A DNA stretch of 64,000 nt from Amycolatopsis rifamycinica (GCF_000695625.1 NZ_JMQI01000024.1:1-64000), one strand, 5' to 3'; shown: positions 8,160 to 16,001, counted from the first letter of the stretch. The notes: generated by a model not told the origin, from the letters alone. Translations and numbers: made by a program.

Positions 8160-9103
8160 TTCTCCTCCACGACCTCGACGATCACCGACTGGAAGTAGGC
8201 GCCCTGGCCCACGGAGACCAGGGCGCAGCGCTGCCCGGGACGCAACCGGCCGGCCGCGTCGGCGTGCTGCAGGGCGAGCAGGGAGTCGATCCCGAAGTTG
8301 TGCCCGCGCTCGGCGACCAGCTCCAGCGGGATCCGGTCCATCGGGACCCCGGACAGCCCGCTGAAGGTGCGCCAGAACATGCGGTTGGACAGGTCCGGCA
8401 GCACCCAGTCCACCTCGGGCAGCGTCAGGCCGGCGTCCCGGGCCGCGGCGCCCACGACCGCCACCGCCTGCTCGCAGCAGACCTTGCCGAAGAGCGCGAA
8501 CTCCTCCTTGGTCATCCGCAGGCTGCGGTGGAACCGCGTGTCGCGGGCGCTCGCGCCACCGAGGTAGCGGTAGCGCGAGCGCCCGCGGGACACCACGAGC
8601 GCCGCCGCGGTGTCGCCCGCGACGGTCGTGCCCGGGATGTAGCGGCCGCGGTCGCTCGCGCTGCCCTGGTCGCCGCCGAGGACGAGCACGCGGTCGTCCG
8701 GCGCCGCGCCGGGCCGGGCCAGGTAGCGCCGGGCGAGCTCGACCGAGCGCAGCACCGACGTGCAGTTGACGTGCGACACCCCGAAGAACGGGACGCCCGG
8801 CAGGCCGAGCGCGTCGCGCAGCCGGTCCGGGAACTCCCCGCACAGGTCGAGCTCGGCGATGAGCAGCGTGTGGCCGTAGAGCACGAGGCTCGCGGGCCCG
8901 CCGCCGAGCGCGGACCGCCCGGCCTCGGCCAGGTGGTCCGCCATCCGCTCGCCCGGCGCGAGCACCGGGCTGTCGCGCAGGCCGTAGATGCGGCCGAACA
9001 TCCGCCGCTCCAGCGGTTTGGCGCCCGACCGCACGAGCACGTCGTCGACGGCCTCGACCCGGCCGGGCAGCCGCACGGCGACCCGGGACAGCCCCGTGTC
9101 CAT
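8156..9103 (-). CDS. KAS III-like condensing/acyltransferase enzyme, catalytic His replaced
   Basis: A 315-residue thiolase-fold protein of the ketoacyl-ACP synthase III family. The nucleophile is Cys114 in SHVNCTSVLRS, and GHNFGIDSLLAL (267-278) matches the Asn-containing loop. The loop that normally reads PHQAN is PDLSN at 236-240, so the decarboxylating His is Asp. That makes ordinary Claisen condensation with malonyl-ACP doubtful and leaves acyl transfer, or an atypical chemistry, as the more likely role. It starts at ATG 9103 after GGGGAGGGAGCGCTG and overlaps the dehydrogenase C-domain gene. A second KAS III (13068-14027), with its His intact, is in the same operon. Confidence 0.85.
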   Translation of the reverse strand: MDTGLSRVAVRLPGRVEAVDDVLVRSGAKPLERRMFGRIYGLRDSPVLAPGERMADHLAEAGRSALGGGPASLVLYGHTLLIAELDLCGEFPDRLRDALGLPGVPFFGVSHVNCTSVLRSVELARRYLARPGAAPDDRVLVLGGDQGSASDRGRYIPGTTVAGDTAAALVVSRGRSRYRYLGGASARDTRFHRSLRMTKEEFALFGKVCCEQAVAVVGAAARDAGLTLPEVDWVLPDLSNRMFWRTFSGLSGVPMDRIPLELVAERGHNFGIDSLLALQHADAAGRLRPGQRCALVSVGQGAYFQSVIVEVVEEK

Positions 9104-9303
9104 CAGCGCTCCCTCCCCAGCTCGCGCGTGTCGACCCGCTGATCACGCGTGTCGGCTTCCCGATCACGCGTGTCGACCCTCGGATCACGGGCGGAGGCCG
9201 GCCGGAAGGCGGTGGGGCAGCTGCGGAAGGTGCCACCCACCGGCGCGAAGGCCACCGGCGCGAAGGCCACCGGCCGCACCGGCTCGAAACCGAACAGGCC
9301 CAT
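9103..9303 (-). CDS. Small ORF, 66 residues, with heptapeptide repeats
   Basis: This frame begins at ATG 9303, one base into the preceding gene's stop, with the strong site GGGGAGGGAGCACTG. It ends overlapping the KAS III start. The protein MGLFGFEPVRPVAFAP continues with a GGTFRSC segment, then three DxRxDTR heptapeptides. The FEP...GGTF.SC pattern recalls the C-terminus of the upstream thiolase-fold protein (FEPAGGTFCSC), so the ORF may be a duplicated gene tail extended by repeats rather than a functional gene. Translation is plausible from the ribosome-binding site. No function is assigned. Confidence 0.35.
   Translation of the reverse strand: MGLFGFEPVRPVAFAPVAFAPVGGTFRSCPTAFRPASARDPRVDTRDREADTRDQRVDTRELGRER
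9128..9190. repeat. Three tandem 21-bp repeats
   Basis: Three consecutive 21-bp units, 9128-9148, 9149-9169 and 9170-9190, each begin GTGTCG and end GATCACG. The last unit is slightly degenerate. Each contains or abuts CACGCGTG, a palindrome. On the minus strand the unit length keeps frame and encodes DxRxDTR three times in the 66-residue ORF. Confidence 0.85.
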
Positions 9304-10166
9304 CAGTGCTCCCTCCCCGGCACGAGCAGGCAGCTGCAGAACGTGCCGCCCGCGGGCTCGAAGTCGGCCAGCAGCACCGGCTCCTCCAGCGGCCACAGGC
9401 GGGCGAGCCCCGCCCACACGCCGGTGCACCACAGATCCGGCACCGCCTCGACCCGCCCGGCGTAGGGCGTGCCCGCGAGCCGCTGGGTGAGGCCCGCGCC
9501 GGCCAGTACCCGGACGCCCGGGTGCCGGTAGAGCACGTCGGCCAGGGCGAGGGTGGCGGTGTGCGGCCCGGTCCCGCCGAGCCGCACCTCCTCCAGCTCG
9601 GTGACGGCGACGTCGCCGGTGGCGCCGGCCTGCAGCAGGACCGCGGCGTCGGGCCGGTGCGTGGCCGGGTGGCCGCTGTCCCACAGCACGGCGTTCTGGT
9701 CGTACACCAGCAGCGCCGCCGAGGCCGCCTCGCCGATCCGGCACAGGCCGTCCAGCAGGCGCAGCGCGGTGAACGCCGCACCCGGCCCCGGCCCGGCGAC
9801 CGAGCACGGTTCCGGGTTCCCGGGCAGCCGTCCGGCGAGGTAGCAGCCGGCGACTTCCGAGTGGTACAGGTCGGGTGCGTGGTAGGCGAGCACCACCGCG
9901 TCCAGCGGCGGCAGCGGGGTGCCCGCGTCCGCCAGGAGGGCCTCGGTCATCTCGATGAACCCGTTGCCGGTGCGGGCCAGGAAGTCCTCCTGATCGGCCG
10001 CGGCACCGAAGGTTTCGACCATGAGCCGGGCCAGCTCGGGACGCATCCCGAACACCGGCTTGACGCGCTCGGGGAACACCCGGTGCGTGACGCCGGTCAG
10101 GTGCACCCCGGCCGGGCGCGGGGGTCCCGCGGCCCGCCCCGGGGGCGCGAGGGTTTGGAGGGACAT
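9303..10166 (-). CDS. Thiolase-fold (KAS-like) protein
   Basis: A 287-residue protein with thiolase-fold features: GFIEMTEALLADAGTPLPPL ahead of VVLAYHAPDLYHSE, then a nucleophile-like loop EPCSVAGPGPGAAFTALRLL with Cys121. The C-terminal half is short and lacks a recognisable PHQAN or GxNFG loop, so full KAS III chemistry is uncertain. The protein ends in GGTFCSCLLVPG, which in this fold would be a glycine-rich loop near the active site. It starts three bases after the ACP gene's stop and is translationally coupled to it. Acyl transfer or a partner-subunit role in the same assembly system is the best inference. Confidence 0.55.
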   Translation of the reverse strand: MSLQTLAPPGRAAGPPRPAGVHLTGVTHRVFPERVKPVFGMRPELARLMVETFGAAADQEDFLARTGNGFIEMTEALLADAGTPLPPLDAVVLAYHAPDLYHSEVAGCYLAGRLPGNPEPCSVAGPGPGAAFTALRLLDGLCRIGEAASAALLVYDQNAVLWDSGHPATHRPDAAVLLQAGATGDVAVTELEEVRLGGTGPHTATLALADVLYRHPGVRVLAGAGLTQRLAGTPYAGRVEAVPDLWCTGVWAGLARLWPLEEPVLLADFEPAGGTFCSCLLVPGREH

Positions 10167-10169
10167 GGC

Positions 10170-10436
10170 TCAGACCGCCGCGGCGGCCCTGGCGAAGGCC
10201 GACTCGATGTAGTCGGTCAGGCTGCCGACCGTGCGGAAGACCTCCGGGCCCAGCTCGTCCGGGTCGATCTCGAGGCCGATGGTGTCCTCGAGGCTCATCA
10301 GCAGCTCGATGACGCTGGTGGAGTCGAGCGCCAGGTCTTCGAACAGGCGCAGCTCCGGGGTGACGCCGCCGATCTCCTTGTTGAGCACGGCGGACAGGGC
10401 GATCTCCAGGTGGGCGACGATCTCGGTGCGGTTCAT
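10170..10436 (-). CDS. Acyl carrier protein (BtrI-like position)
   Basis: An 88-residue stand-alone carrier protein. Ser39 in LALDSTSVIELLM is the phosphopantetheine site, and DTIGLEIDPDEL gives the acidic recognition helix. It sits directly downstream of an ATP-grasp ligase and a PLP-dependent decarboxylase with a four-base overlap. This three-gene order matches the butirosin logic in which an amino acid is ligated to a carrier protein and decarboxylated there. It is therefore the probable carrier for an amino-acyl starter. Confidence 0.92.
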   Translation of the reverse strand: MNRTEIVAHLEIALSAVLNKEIGGVTPELRLFEDLALDSTSVIELLMSLEDTIGLEIDPDELGPEVFRTVGSLTDYIESAFARAAAAV

Positions 10437-11731
10437 CTCGGCTCACTTCCCATGCTGTCGGTGTCGGGCTGGAACAGGTGCTGCTTGCGCAGCAGGTCTG
10501 CGGGCTCGTCGCGGTCGCGGACCAGGAAGGCCTCGCCCCCGCGCACGAGCACCTCGGCGGGGAACCCGTGGCTGAGGAACAGCCCGGGCGAGGCCGACGG
10601 CCCGTAGGCGCCGGAGTTCAGGACGCCGACCAGGTCACCGGGACGCAGGTCGGGCAGTTTCACCTGCTTGAGCAGGGTGTCGTTGGGCGTGCACAGCGGG
10701 CCGGTGACGGTCCACGGGCCGGGCTCGACGGTGTCGTCGGTGTCCTCGCCGGCGGCGCGCGGGGTGAGCAGCACGGCCGGGAAGTTGCGCTTGACGAACG
10801 AGCCGATGCCGACGGCGGCCATGTGGTGGTGGGTGCCGCCGTCCGCGATGGCGAACCGCTCCCCCATGGATTCCTTGACGTACCGGACGCCGAGCACGTA
10901 GACCCCGGCGCGCCCGGCCAGGAACCGGCCGGACTCCATGATCAGCCGGGTGCCCGGGTGCGCCCGGTGGAACGCCGCCAGCATCGGGTTGATCTCGGCG
11001 GCGACGTCGGCGGCTTCGAGGTCGTCCTCGCCCTCGAAGTAGGCGACGCCGAGGCCGCCGCCGATGTCGACGGCTTCCAGGCGGATGCCGGTCTCCGCGG
11101 CGACCCGCTCGGCCAGGTCGAGGGCGTAGCGCGTGTTCTTGCCGACGACTTCGGCGTCGAGGATGCGCGTGCCCATGTAGACCTGGATGCCGGCGACGTC
11201 GGCGTGGCGGTACTCCGCCAGCCGCGGTCCGGCGGCCAGGACCTGGGCCTCGTCGATGCCGAACTGGCGGGGCTTGCCGCCCATGGTCAGCCGGGAGCCG
11301 CTGATCGCGCAGGTCGGGTTGATCCGCAACAGCACCCGCTGCTGCTTCCCGAGCTCGGCGCCGAGCCGTTCGATGTCGTCCAGCTCGTCGAAGGACTCGC
11401 AGACGATCGCGTAGACGCCGGTCTCCAGGCACGCCCGCAGCTCTTCCTGGCTCTTGCCCGGACCGAGGAAGATGATGTCGCCGGGCCGAGCGCCCGCCTT
11501 GAGCACGGTCTGCAGCTCCACGATGGACGAAACCTCGGCCCGCGCGCCGCCGTGGTGCAGGGCGGCGAACACGCTGATGTTCGGGTTCGCCTTGAGGGAG
11601 TAGAACACCTCGATCGCCGGGTGCAGCACCGCGCGCAGGCCGGTGATGGTGGCGTGCAGGACGTCGCCGTCGTAGACGTAGAGCGGCGTGCCGAAGCGCG
11701 CGGCCAGGTCCGGGTAGTCGATGCCGGTCAT
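10433..11731 (-). CDS. PLP-dependent decarboxylase, diaminopimelate decarboxylase fold (BtrK-like)
   Basis: A 432-residue fold-type III PLP enzyme. The Schiff-base lysine lies in FYSLKANPNISVF near residue 48. The phosphate-binding glycine loop is VDIGGGLGVAYF, and the cross-subunit motif is GPLCTPNDTL, which differs from the usual ESCD-type loop of lysine-pathway LysA. The start ATG 11731 is followed by DYPDLAARFGTPLYVYDGD, typical of the family. It overlaps the ATP-grasp gene (ATGA) upstream and the ACP gene downstream. The known precedent, BtrK, decarboxylates a glutamyl group while it is on an ACP, and that is the favoured role. A free diamino-acid or amino-acid decarboxylase is the alternative. 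Confidence 0.82.
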   Translation of the reverse strand: MTGIDYPDLAARFGTPLYVYDGDVLHATITGLRAVLHPAIEVFYSLKANPNISVFAALHHGGARAEVSSIVELQTVLKAGARPGDIIFLGPGKSQEELRACLETGVYAIVCESFDELDDIERLGAELGKQQRVLLRINPTCAISGSRLTMGGKPRQFGIDEAQVLAAGPRLAEYRHADVAGIQVYMGTRILDAEVVGKNTRYALDLAERVAAETGIRLEAVDIGGGLGVAYFEGEDDLEAADVAAEINPMLAAFHRAHPGTRLIMESGRFLAGRAGVYVLGVRYVKESMGERFAIADGGTHHHMAAVGIGSFVKRNFPAVLLTPRAAGEDTDDTVEPGPWTVTGPLCTPNDTLLKQVKLPDLRPGDLVGVLNSGAYGPSASPGLFLSHGFPAEVLVRGGEAFLVRDRDEPADLLRKQHLFQPDTDSMGSEPR

Positions 11732-13071
11732 GCGGTTTCCCCTGCCATTTCGGCGAGACGGCGCTCGGCCTCGGTCCGGACGGCGAGGGCTTCCTCGGGC
11801 GAGTCCCCGACGCAGATCGCGTAGAGGCGGCCGTGGAAGGAGCCCTCGCCGGTGTTCGCGGCGTTGAGCGTCGCGAAGTTGTTGACCAGCACGCCGGTGT
11901 CGCCGGCGCCGGTGAAGAACAGGTCGCCGAGCGCGCTTTCGACCTCGGCGAAGGTGTGTTCGCGCCGCAGCTTCAGCGAGAAGGTCGCCGCGATGGCGTG
12001 GCGGCCCTCGGGGATGAACTTTTCGGCGATCCGGCTCTGGTAGGTCGACATGTTGAACCGGGCGTTGATCTCCAGGCACGGGTAGAGCGTGCCGTCGGCG
12101 GCGAGCATCGCGTCGACGCCGACCATCCCGAAGAACCCTTCGTCGTGCAGCGCGCGCCCGATCTTCTCGACGGCCTCGGCGAGCTCGCGCGCCGCGACCG
12201 GCGGCAGTTCCACCGGGAACCGGTGGCCCTGGTGCACGCCGTTCTTCAGCACGGCCGCCTTGACCGTCTCGAACCGGACGCCGCCGGTGCGGGAGACGAC
12301 GAACTGGTAGTTCAGGTCCTGGGCGTGCTCGATCCAGGACTCGACGACCAGGTTCGCCGGCGCCTCGGCACCGCGGCGCTCGATCAGGCGCAGCAGCCGG
12401 TTCGCGCCCCGCTCGTCCTCGACGACGACCATGCCGCGGCCGGAAACGCCGAGGGACTCCTTGACCACGACCCGGCCGCCCAGCGCCAGCTGCGCGGTGA
12501 GCGCCTCGCGCAGCTGGCCGACCGTGTGCACCACCCGGCCGGGCACCTGGCGCAGGCCGAGGGCGTCGACCAGGCCGCGGCTGAACACCTTGCCGTTGAC
12601 CGCCTTGCAGATCTGCGCGGTCGAACCGGCGAGCGGCAGCCCGGATTCCTTCGCCAGGGCCTCTTCCGACGCCGAGATGCCCAGCGGCATCAGGTAGGTG
12701 TTGCCGTCGGCCAGCTCCCGCAGCCGGCCCAGCAGCTCCGGCGAGTTCAGCGCGTCCTCGGTCACCATCGCGTCCGGGTCGTTGTGCTCGGCGATCAGCG
12801 TCGAGCCGTCGGCCGCGCCGATCCGCGCGAGGTAGGCGGCGAACGCGGGGTCCATGGGTGCCTTGAGCACCACCAGGTCGCCCTCGCCGGCGAGCAGCGC
12901 GCCCATCTCCTCCATGCGGTTGACCGTGGCCCCCGCGAACGAGATGCCGGCGCCGGGCAGTTTCGGCTCGCCCACCGCCCAGCTGCGTTCCACCTCGAAG
13001 TTGTTGACGAAGACGAACCGCGCCCCGGCGTCGCCGGTGAGGTCCTTCTTCAGCCGTGCCACGAAATTCAT
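11728..13071 (-). CDS. ATP-grasp ligase (BtrJ-like, amino acid to carrier protein)
   Basis: A 447-residue protein with a pre-ATP-grasp domain in residues 1-110 and an ATP-grasp core after it. GRVVVKESLGVSGRGMVVVE carries the nucleotide-binding lysine and glycine loop, and PCLEINARFNMSTYQ holds the metal-binding Glu/Asn pair. Such ligases form an acyl phosphate from an amino acid and pass it to an amine or thiol. Next to a PLP decarboxylase and a free ACP it most resembles BtrJ of butirosin synthesis, which loads glutamate onto an ACP. The start ATG 13071 overlaps the KAS III stop. The amino acid used here cannot be read from the sequence. Confidence 0.8.
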   Translation of the reverse strand: MNFVARLKKDLTGDAGARFVFVNNFEVERSWAVGEPKLPGAGISFAGATVNRMEEMGALLAGEGDLVVLKAPMDPAFAAYLARIGAADGSTLIAEHNDPDAMVTEDALNSPELLGRLRELADGNTYLMPLGISASEEALAKESGLPLAGSTAQICKAVNGKVFSRGLVDALGLRQVPGRVVHTVGQLREALTAQLALGGRVVVKESLGVSGRGMVVVEDERGANRLLRLIERRGAEAPANLVVESWIEHAQDLNYQFVVSRTGGVRFETVKAAVLKNGVHQGHRFPVELPPVAARELAEAVEKIGRALHDEGFFGMVGVDAMLAADGTLYPCLEINARFNMSTYQSRIAEKFIPEGRHAIAATFSLKLRREHTFAEVESALGDLFFTGAGDTGVLVNNFATLNAANTGEGSFHGRLYAICVGDSPEEALAVRTEAERRLAEMAGETA

Positions 13072-14027
13072 CCCTGGTTCCCTTCTCCGATCTCGACGAC
13101 GGCCGCCGCGAAGGTCGCCCCGAGACCGGCCGAAGCCAGCAGCACGAGGTCCCCCGGATCGACCCGCCCGTCCGCGCGCGCCGCCGCCAGGTTGATGAAC
13201 GGGTCGGAGCTGTAGCAGTGGGCGTACTTCCCGACGTTGTCGAGGAACACGCGGTCGCGGGGCACGCCGAGCGCGCCCGTGATGCGTTTCCACGACAGCT
13301 TGTTGACGTTGTGCGGCAGGATGGCGGCGAGGTCCGCGGCGCCGACCCTGGCGTCGTCCAGTGCGTCCTGCATGACCTGGGCGAGCGCGTCCGGGTAGAC
13401 GTGCTTGTACCGCAGCTGCAGGGCTTCGTCGCAGTCGATGCCGCGGTAGAACTCGCCCAGCACGGTCAGCGCGCGCCCGAGGACGCGGTCGCCGCGGGGG
13501 TCCGGGCCGAGCAGCACCGCGGCGGCGCCGTCGCCCTGGATCGTGGTGTCGCGGATCAGCCGGGCCTCGTGCATGAGCACCTTGTCGCCGGTCAGCACGA
13601 GCACGCGGTCGCCGGGGGCCGCGGTGGCCAGCAGCGAGCGGGCCACGTGCAGGGCGTGGATCCCGACCACGCAGTTGAGGTGTGACAGGCTGAACGCGGT
13701 CGCCCGGTGCAGCCGCAGCCGCGTGCGCACGTCCTCGAGGAGGCCGGGCGTGGCGACGGCGACGTGCTGCATGGTGTGCGCGTGGACCAGGAACCGGACC
13801 GAGTCGCGGTCGGTTCCGGCCAGCACGCGTTCCCCCGCGCCCGCCAGCAGGTCGGCCAGGTCGAGGCCGTCCGCGACGGCGACGCGGTCGAGGCCCAGGA
13901 AGCGGGTGAAGAAGCGCAGCTGCGTCGCGTCGAGGCCGAGCGGGCCGGCCAGGTCCGCGACCGGCAGGCTCGTCTCCGGCACGAACGACGCCACCCGTTC
14001 CAGGCGGGGTGCTTCGAGCAGGGACAT
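13068..14027 (-). CDS. KAS III-family condensing or acyltransferase enzyme
   Basis: A 319-residue thiolase-fold protein. Cys119 in FSLSHLNCVVGIH and His239 in ILPHNVNKLSW match the first two triad residues. The third position lies in KYAHCYSSDPFINL, where the usual Asn is not conserved and an Asp is present, as in some KAS III-like acyltransferases. The ATG at 14027 (MSLLEAP) is preferred because GGAGGAAACC precedes it; an ATG 12 bp upstream lacks a site. It could start an acyl chain on an ACP or transfer an acyl group. It lies between the condensation-domain and ATP-grasp genes in one operon. Confidence 0.85.
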   Translation of the reverse strand: MSLLEAPRLERVASFVPETSLPVADLAGPLGLDATQLRFFTRFLGLDRVAVADGLDLADLLAGAGERVLAGTDRDSVRFLVHAHTMQHVAVATPGLLEDVRTRLRLHRATAFSLSHLNCVVGIHALHVARSLLATAAPGDRVLVLTGDKVLMHEARLIRDTTIQGDGAAAVLLGPDPRGDRVLGRALTVLGEFYRGIDCDEALQLRYKHVYPDALAQVMQDALDDARVGAADLAAILPHNVNKLSWKRITGALGVPRDRVFLDNVGKYAHCYSSDPFINLAAARADGRVDPGDLVLLASAGLGATFAAAVVEIGEGNQG

Positions 14028-14046
14028 GGTTTCCTCCATCTCCGGC

Positions 14047-15621
14047 TCAGCCTCGGGCCGGCACGAGTTCGTGCGCGAGCGCGGCCAGGGGGCGGACGGT
14101 GGTGAACGGGACGAGCCCGGCCGACCAGCCGCGCTCGTGCAGGGCTTCGACCACGCGGGGCAGGCGCAGCACGCGCCCGCCCGCGCCGAGGTAGCTGCGG
14201 GCCGGATCGACGTGCTCGAGGCCGTTGACCTCGGCCACGACCTCGGTGAGCACGCGTTCGGCGGGCGCGGCGCCGGTTCGCCCGGGTTCTCGGGCTCCGA
14301 TCCGCGGTGGTTCCGCCGGGGTGAAGCCGATGAGCGCGGCGGCCTCGCTCACCCGCAGGTCGGTGCCGGGTTCGCGGTGGGCCTCGACGAGCCGCGCGTA
14401 GCCGCGCAGGAACTGTTCGACGGCCTCGGCGTCCATGACCGCGTCGAGGGCCTGCAGGGCCAGGGTGATGCCGTCGGCCCATTCGTAGACGCGCAGGTAG
14501 CTGTCCGAACCGGCGTGCGCCCAGTCGGCGGGGGCCGCGTTGACCGCGTACCGGTCGCGCTTGGTGCGGCAGGACCGCGGTGCGTTGTCGAGGAAGTTCA
14601 GCTCGGCGACCACGCGCACGCCTTTCTCGGCGACCAGCTCGTAGACGCGGTCGTAGGGCACGTGTGCGTGCGTCATCGCTTCGCTCACGCGGGCGGCGGA
14701 TTCCTTGACCACGGTGGAAAACCGCGGATCGCCGCCGAGGTCGGCGAGCACCGGGGTCGGGTAGGACAGGCACGTGACGGCACCGCCGAAGCCGCTGGCG
14801 TCCCGCTGGCTGGTGTACATCCGGTGCGCGACCAGCGTTTCCCCGGTGTACGCGGCGAGCGTGACGGCATAGGCGGCCAGGTGCACGGCCGAGGGCCACA
14901 CGTGCTCGCGTGCCGCGATCGCCCGGGCGGCCGAAAGCAGCGTCGGGACGGTGAGCGAGGCGCTGTGTGCGGCATCGGATGCCTTGCGGCGCTTCGAGAA
15001 GACGTCCGCGGGGAGCTTCTTCACCATGTCGCGCCAGTGTCCCAGCGAGGGTTCGAGGTCGGCCTCGGTGCGGCTCTCCTCGAAGCGGGCGAGGTCCACC
15101 GGCTGGTGTTCGACCGGGTCCAGCACCGCCGGCCGGCCCTCGGTGCGCGCGGCGAGGAGCTCGTCGAGCTCGGCGGCGAGGCGGTCGAGGGCGACGTCGT
15201 CGAAGGCCAGGTGGTTGAAGACCAGGTGCAGCCGGACCAGGCGGCCGCCGGTGGTGACCACGCAGGCTCGCAGCGGCCACTCGCGGGCCAGGTCGAACGG
15301 GGTACGGGTGAGGCGCGCGATGACGTCCACGGCGTCCTCCGTGGTCGCCTCGGTGACCGGCTGCGGCGCGGGCGGCTGCACGAGCTGGCGCGGCCAGGCG
15401 TGGCCGTCGGCCGCGGTGCCGGTCAGGTCGTAGACCGTGCGCAGGACCTCGTGCCGGCGCACCAGGTGCGTCAGCGCGGCGCGGACGGCCGCGACCGTGC
15501 AGCCCGCGGGCAGCGGGTAGCTGGTGCCGATGTGCGCCTCGTGCCGGGACGGCGCCGGCACCCGCAGGTACCGCAGCAGGTGGTGGTGCTGTCCCCAGCA
15601 GAGGTTCGCGCTTTTCACCAC
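14047..15621 (-). CDS. Stand-alone condensation-domain protein with degenerate carrier tail
   Basis: A 524-residue protein starting at tandem GTG codons (15621/15618) behind GGAGG. Residues 1-430 are an NRPS condensation fold. The core motif reads FNHLAFDDVAL, so the catalytic second His and the structural Asp of HHxxxDG are kept while the first His is Asn and the Gly is Asp. The last 70 residues look like a carrier domain in outline, but the GGxS position reads GAGGRVLRL with no serine. The tail is probably inactive or a docking element. It may join an amine and a carrier-bound acyl group. It is the first gene of the leftward operon and lacks adenylation and thioesterase domains. Confidence 0.75.
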   Translation of the reverse strand: MVKSANLCWGQHHHLLRYLRVPAPSRHEAHIGTSYPLPAGCTVAAVRAALTHLVRRHEVLRTVYDLTGTAADGHAWPRQLVQPPAPQPVTEATTEDAVDVIARLTRTPFDLAREWPLRACVVTTGGRLVRLHLVFNHLAFDDVALDRLAAELDELLAARTEGRPAVLDPVEHQPVDLARFEESRTEADLEPSLGHWRDMVKKLPADVFSKRRKASDAAHSASLTVPTLLSAARAIAAREHVWPSAVHLAAYAVTLAAYTGETLVAHRMYTSQRDASGFGGAVTCLSYPTPVLADLGGDPRFSTVVKESAARVSEAMTHAHVPYDRVYELVAEKGVRVVAELNFLDNAPRSCRTKRDRYAVNAAPADWAHAGSDSYLRVYEWADGITLALQALDAVMDAEAVEQFLRGYARLVEAHREPGTDLRVSEAAALIGFTPAEPPRIGAREPGRTGAAPAERVLTEVVAEVNGLEHVDPARSYLGAGGRVLRLPRVVEALHERGWSAGLVPFTTVRPLAALAHELVPARG

Positions 15622-15687
15622 GGGGGCCTCCAAATCGTCGTAGGCCGATGGTGGGCGGTGCGCGGCGGAAATGGTTAGCCCTTGGCG

Positions 15688-15768
15688 GTGGCACGTTCTC
15701 CGTGGCACGAAGATGACACCGGGGGGTGCGGAGTTTTCCTTGACCCACAAGGGTTCGTCGGTGAATCT
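15688..15768. promoter_or_regulatory. Divergent promoter region between two biosynthetic operons
   Basis: The 219 bp between the leftward condensation-domain gene and the rightward repeat-peptide gene contain a direct repeat, GTGGCACG at 15688-15695 and 15702-15709 (14-bp period), a possible activator site. A rightward promoter candidate is TTGACC (15740-15745), a 17-bp spacer, then GAATCT (15763-15768), about 70 bp before the peptide start. This is sequence inspection only. Confidence 0.45.
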
Positions 15769-15840
15769 GGGTTGGCCCCACCGGGACCGGGTCCCGGATC
15801 CGCGGGGCGAATCCCACCGAAAAGAACCCAAGGAGCACTC

Positions 15841-15954
15841 ATGTCGAAGGAAGCCTCGAAGGTCGCCAGCAAGGTCGCGTCGAAGGTCGCCAGCAAGGAG
15901 GCCGCCAAGGAGGCGTCCAAGGAGGCCTCGAAGGTCGCTTCCAAGGAGGCCTGA
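15841..15954 (+). CDS. 37-residue peptide: Met plus nine S/A-K-E/V-A tetrapeptide repeats
   Basis: The whole product after Met is nine tetrapeptides: SKEA, SKVA three times, SKEA, AKEA, SKEA, SKVA, SKEA, then TGA. The DNA repeats in 12-bp units with synonymous changes (TCG, AGC and TCC for Ser), so the protein sequence seems selected rather than just copied. AAGGAG seven bases upstream and a candidate promoter support translation. Nine lysines and eight repeat serines in an i, i+4 spacing would give an amphipathic helix. It heads an operon of four GNATs, a tricorn-like peptidase, a PPTase and a LanM, so it may be a multi-core RiPP precursor or an acylation substrate. That role is inference; I know no matching family. 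Confidence 0.7.
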   Translation: MSKEASKVASKVASKVASKEAAKEASKEASKVASKEA

Positions 15955-16001
15955 CCTCCCGGCGGAGACGGCGGCCCCACCCGCGCCGCCGTCCCCGCCT
16001 G

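Larger units (their letters stand above)
9101..9320. repeat. 20-bp direct repeats flanking a 200-bp segment
   Basis: CATCAGCGCTCCCTCCCCAG at 9101-9120 recurs as CATCAGTGCTCCCTCCCCGG at 9301-9320, 18 of 20 identical and exactly 200 bp apart. Each copy holds a ribosome-binding site plus an ATG (leftward). Removing one copy with the intervening DNA would place the thiolase-fold gene directly before the KAS III gene, suggesting that the 200-bp segment arose by duplication or insertion. Confidence 0.75.

Noticed and set aside
9103..10446. Single long leftward frame joining the ACP and thiolase-fold region
   Set aside because: The frame is a shadow over most of its length; the supported genes are the ACP (10170-10436), the thiolase-fold gene (9303-10166) and at most the 66-codon tail ORF.
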